The notes under the pieces: model-generated
Seen by the model: the letters and a program-made list of their open reading frames with translations, nothing else
The model's database searches: none
Told to the model about the DNA's origin: nothing
Assembly (NCBI RefSeq): GCF_014199955.1
Contig: NZ_JACHOQ010000002.1
Coordinates: forward strand, 496,001 to 560,000
Direction of reading: 5' to 3'
Source of the DNA: Brevundimonas aurantiaca
GTDB taxonomy: Bacteria > Pseudomonadota > Alphaproteobacteria > Caulobacterales > Caulobacteraceae
Length of the DNA stretch: 64,000 nt
Part shown: piece after piece, positions 62,299 through 64,000 of the stretch
Layout: each line of letters opens with the position of its first letter
Numbering within the stretch: the stretch's first letter is position 1
Translations under genes and position numbers: made by a program

Positions 62299-62694
62299 AT
62301 GCGAGGCGTGAACCGTTCCGGCGCCGATCATTGGTCGACATCGAAGTCGCTCGCCTTCCTGGCGGCGGTCTTCGCCATCGTGCTCGGAAGTCTGCTGCCG
62401 TTCGGAGCCTTGGCGGCGGCCCAGCCGGGCCAGCCTCTGGTCATCTGTTCCGCAGAAGGGCCGCAGACCATCCAGTCCGGCGGCATGGACGGCCCGGTCA
62501 ACAAACATCTTGGGGCCAAGTGCGCAGCCTGCGTCGTGCCCCTGGCCGCCGCCCTGCCCGTCCCGCCCGCGCCCGAACCCGCGCCGGTCCTCCGCACGGT
62601 CGAGACCGTCGTCTATACGCCCGCCCGCGTCAGCCCCCCGCCGCCGGCCCGCGCGCCGCCGCGTCCGCCGTCCACCGCCCCGCCCCACGCCTGA
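62299..62694 (+). CDS. DUF2946-like secreted small protein
   Basis: A 131-residue protein has a transmembrane/signal segment (LAFLAAVFAIVLGSLLPFGALAA), then ICSAEGPQ...KCAACVVPLAAALP with three cysteines, and a Pro/Ala-rich tail (PPPPARAPPRPPSTAPPHA). The pattern of a cysteine after the signal and a CxxC fits DUF2946, usually found next to TonB-dependent metal receptors. It is 67 bases before such a receptor gene on the same strand. Copper or other metal handling is inference. Confidence 0.65.
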   Translation: MRGVNRSGADHWSTSKSLAFLAAVFAIVLGSLLPFGALAAAQPGQPLVICSAEGPQTIQSGGMDGPVNKHLGAKCAACVVPLAAALPVPPAPEPAPVLRTVETVVYTPARVSPPPPARAPPRPPSTAPPHA

Positions 62695-62761
62695 ACCAGA
62701 CCCGAAGCCCGCGCCGGCCCCACGCCCGCGCGCCCTTTCCCGTTCTGACTTCAGGATCATC

Positions 62762-64000
62762 ATGTCTCTCAAGACCACTGCGGCGCCCTGCGCCCTGCTG
62801 CTCGCCGCCCTGTCCACGACTGTGGGGGCGAGCCCCGCCCTGGCGCAGCAGACGCCCGAGCCCGCCATGCTCGACACCGTCATCGTCACCGCCCGTCGCA
62901 ACGCCGACGACCCCGTTGTCGTCGCCGAGGCGCGGGAACGTCTGGCCCGTACGCCGGGCGCGGTCGCCGTCGTCTCGGCGGAATCCTACGCCGACCGCTA
63001 TGCGCCGAACCTCGCCGACGTGCTGCGCGACGCGCCGGGCGTCTATGCCCAGAAGAAGTGGGGGGGCGACATCCGGCTTTCGATCCGGGGCTCGGGCATC
63101 GGCAACTCCAGCCACAATCGCGGAACCCTGCTGGCCCAGGACGGGGTGCCGTTCAACGAGGCGGACGGGTTCGGCGACTTCCAGCTGATCGACCCGCTGA
63201 TCGCCCGCTACACTGAGGTCTATAAAGGCGGCAACGCCCTGCGCTTCGGCGGCGCCCTGCTGGGCGGAGCGGTCAATCTGATCACCCCAACCGGGCGCAC
63301 GGCCGCATCGAACCTGAGCCTGCGTCTGGACGGCGGCTCCTATGGGACGGTGCGCGCCCATGCCGAGGTCGCGGGCGTCCGGGGCGACTGGGACGGCTTC
63401 GCCGCCGTTACGGGCCAGAGCGTGGACGGCTGGCGTCAACAGAGCGAGGGCAAGTCCCTGCACCTGTCCGCCAACATCGGCCGCAGCTTCGGCCAGGACC
63501 GGGAGGTTCGTCTGCTGGTCTCGGGGGGCGACATCCATCAGGAAATCCCCGGCAGCGTCAGCCTGTCGGGCGCCCTGACCGACCCAACAGCGGCCAACCC
63601 AGGCAACATCAACCTGAATTATCAGCGCAATATGCAATCAGTCCGCACGACGGTGCAGACGCGCTGGCGGCTGGATCCGTCCACCGTGTTCGAGGGCGCG
63701 ATCTATGGAAGCTGGAAGGATCTGGACCACCCCATCTTCCAGGTGATCGATCAGGAAAGCCGCAACTACGGCGCTTTCGGACGGTTCGACTGGCAGGGAC
63801 AGGTCTTCGGCCTGCGCGCCGACGCCTTCTACGGCGCCTGGTATCGTCAGGGCGATCTGGACGCCAAACAATGGGGCAATCTGGCCGGACAGCAGAACGG
63901 CCTGCGCGCCCGCAGCTTCCAGAACGGCAAGGGGCTGGACGTCTTCGGCGAGGGACGGCTGTTCGTCACCGACCGCCTGACCCTGGTCGCCGGGGGAACC
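62762..64000 (+). CDS. TonB-dependent outer-membrane receptor (partial, N-terminal part)
   Basis: A receptor of which the first 413 residues are inside the window; the frame is open at the right edge. The signal peptide ends PALAQ (about residue 29). A TonB-box-like DTVIVTARR comes next, then the plug domain: ERLARTPGAVAVVSAESY, LADVLRDAPGVYAQKKWGGDIRLSIRGSG, DGVPFNEADGF and the plug-end VYKGGNALRFGGALLGGAVNLIT. Barrel strands follow. Substrate is probably a metal complex or siderophore, given the upstream DUF2946-like gene. Confidence 0.93.
   Translation, partial: MSLKTTAAPCALLLAALSTTVGASPALAQQTPEPAMLDTVIVTARRNADDPVVVAEARERLARTPGAVAVVSAESYADRYAPNLADVLRDAPGVYAQKKWGGDIRLSIRGSGIGNSSHNRGTLLAQDGVPFNEADGFGDFQLIDPLIARYTEVYKGGNALRFGGALLGGAVNLITPTGRTAASNLSLRLDGGSYGTVRAHAEVAGVRGDWDGFAAVTGQSVDGWRQQSEGKSLHLSANIGRSFGQDREVRLLVSGGDIHQEIPGSVSLSGALTDPTAANPGNINLNYQRNMQSVRTTVQTRWRLDPSTVFEGAIYGSWKDLDHPIFQVIDQESRNYGAFGRFDWQGQVFGLRADAFYGAWYRQGDLDAKQWGNLAGQQNGLRARSFQNGKGLDVFGEGRLFVTDRLTLVAGGT

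Overview
This 64 kb window is high-GC, densely coded chromosomal DNA from an alphaproteobacterium, most likely Caulobacterales close to Brevundimonas/Caulobacter. The pointers are an RcdA (DUF1465) gene, a TrcR/DUF1013 regulator, a holdfast-anchor/CsgG-type locus, a phoR-pstCAB-phoU-phoB block without pstS, COQ9 next to rpsU, and many short GC-rich palindromic repeats between genes. I found no tRNA, rRNA, CRISPR array, transposase or phage gene. The 5' edge cuts metE and the 3' edge cuts a TonB-dependent receptor.

Layout. 1-2.8 kb: metE (minus strand) behind a cobalamin riboswitch and an upstream palindrome, then a small porin-like outer-membrane protein. 2.8-6.2 kb: a low-GC stretch with a six-cysteine secreted peptide and the 3' half of a DUF2807 protein, then a JmjC/cupin-like protein paired with a BioF2-type acetyltransferase. 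6.4-13.8 kb: an L,D-transpeptidase, a type-B carboxylesterase, pdxH, a J-domain-like protein, aroC, a GNAT acetyltransferase, a VOC protein and a Pro/Ala-rich secreted protein. 13.8-20.4 kb: a MASE1 histidine kinase, thiE, bfd-bfr iron storage, and an ABC-2 exporter divergent from a DUF2975/XRE regulator pair.

20.5-30.8 kb: efp, an unusual iteron-like intergenic region, suhB, a secreted glycerophosphodiesterase, an MsbA-type ABC exporter, rpmE, a YcbB-type L,D-transpeptidase, rcdA, DUF1192, a quinone oxidoreductase, a CVNH/beta-gamma-crystallin fusion and trcR. 31-42.4 kb: two YdcH-like small proteins around ubiX, a methyltransferase, an M23 peptidase, a CocE-type hydrolase, a Nat-type ABC exporter, rpsU (apparent CTG start), COQ9, purEK and a GGDEF protein. 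42.4-48.1 kb: a GDSL autotransporter esterase, a SerB-SerA fusion, a helical membrane protein and hslO.

48.2-51.7 kb is the most distinctive segment: four consecutive genes for a repeat-rich secreted protein, an HfaA-like secreted protein and two divergent CsgG/HfaB-family proteins, which looks like a curli-type secretion/anchoring locus for surface adhesion. 51.7-58.4 kb is the phosphate regulon (phoR, pstC, pstA, pstB, phoU, phoB on the minus strand) with a clear Pho box before pstC. 58.5-64 kb: an MHYT hybrid kinase, rplY, pth, a DUF2946-like protein and a TonB-dependent receptor.

Themes that recur are envelope work (two L,D-transpeptidases, an M23 peptidase, an autotransporter, CsgG pores, a porin, a TonB receptor), signalling (three histidine kinases, one GGDEF enzyme, cell-cycle regulators RcdA and TrcR) and nutrient response (B12/methionine, iron, phosphate). 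Assignments rest on reading protein motifs by eye; no database search was run.
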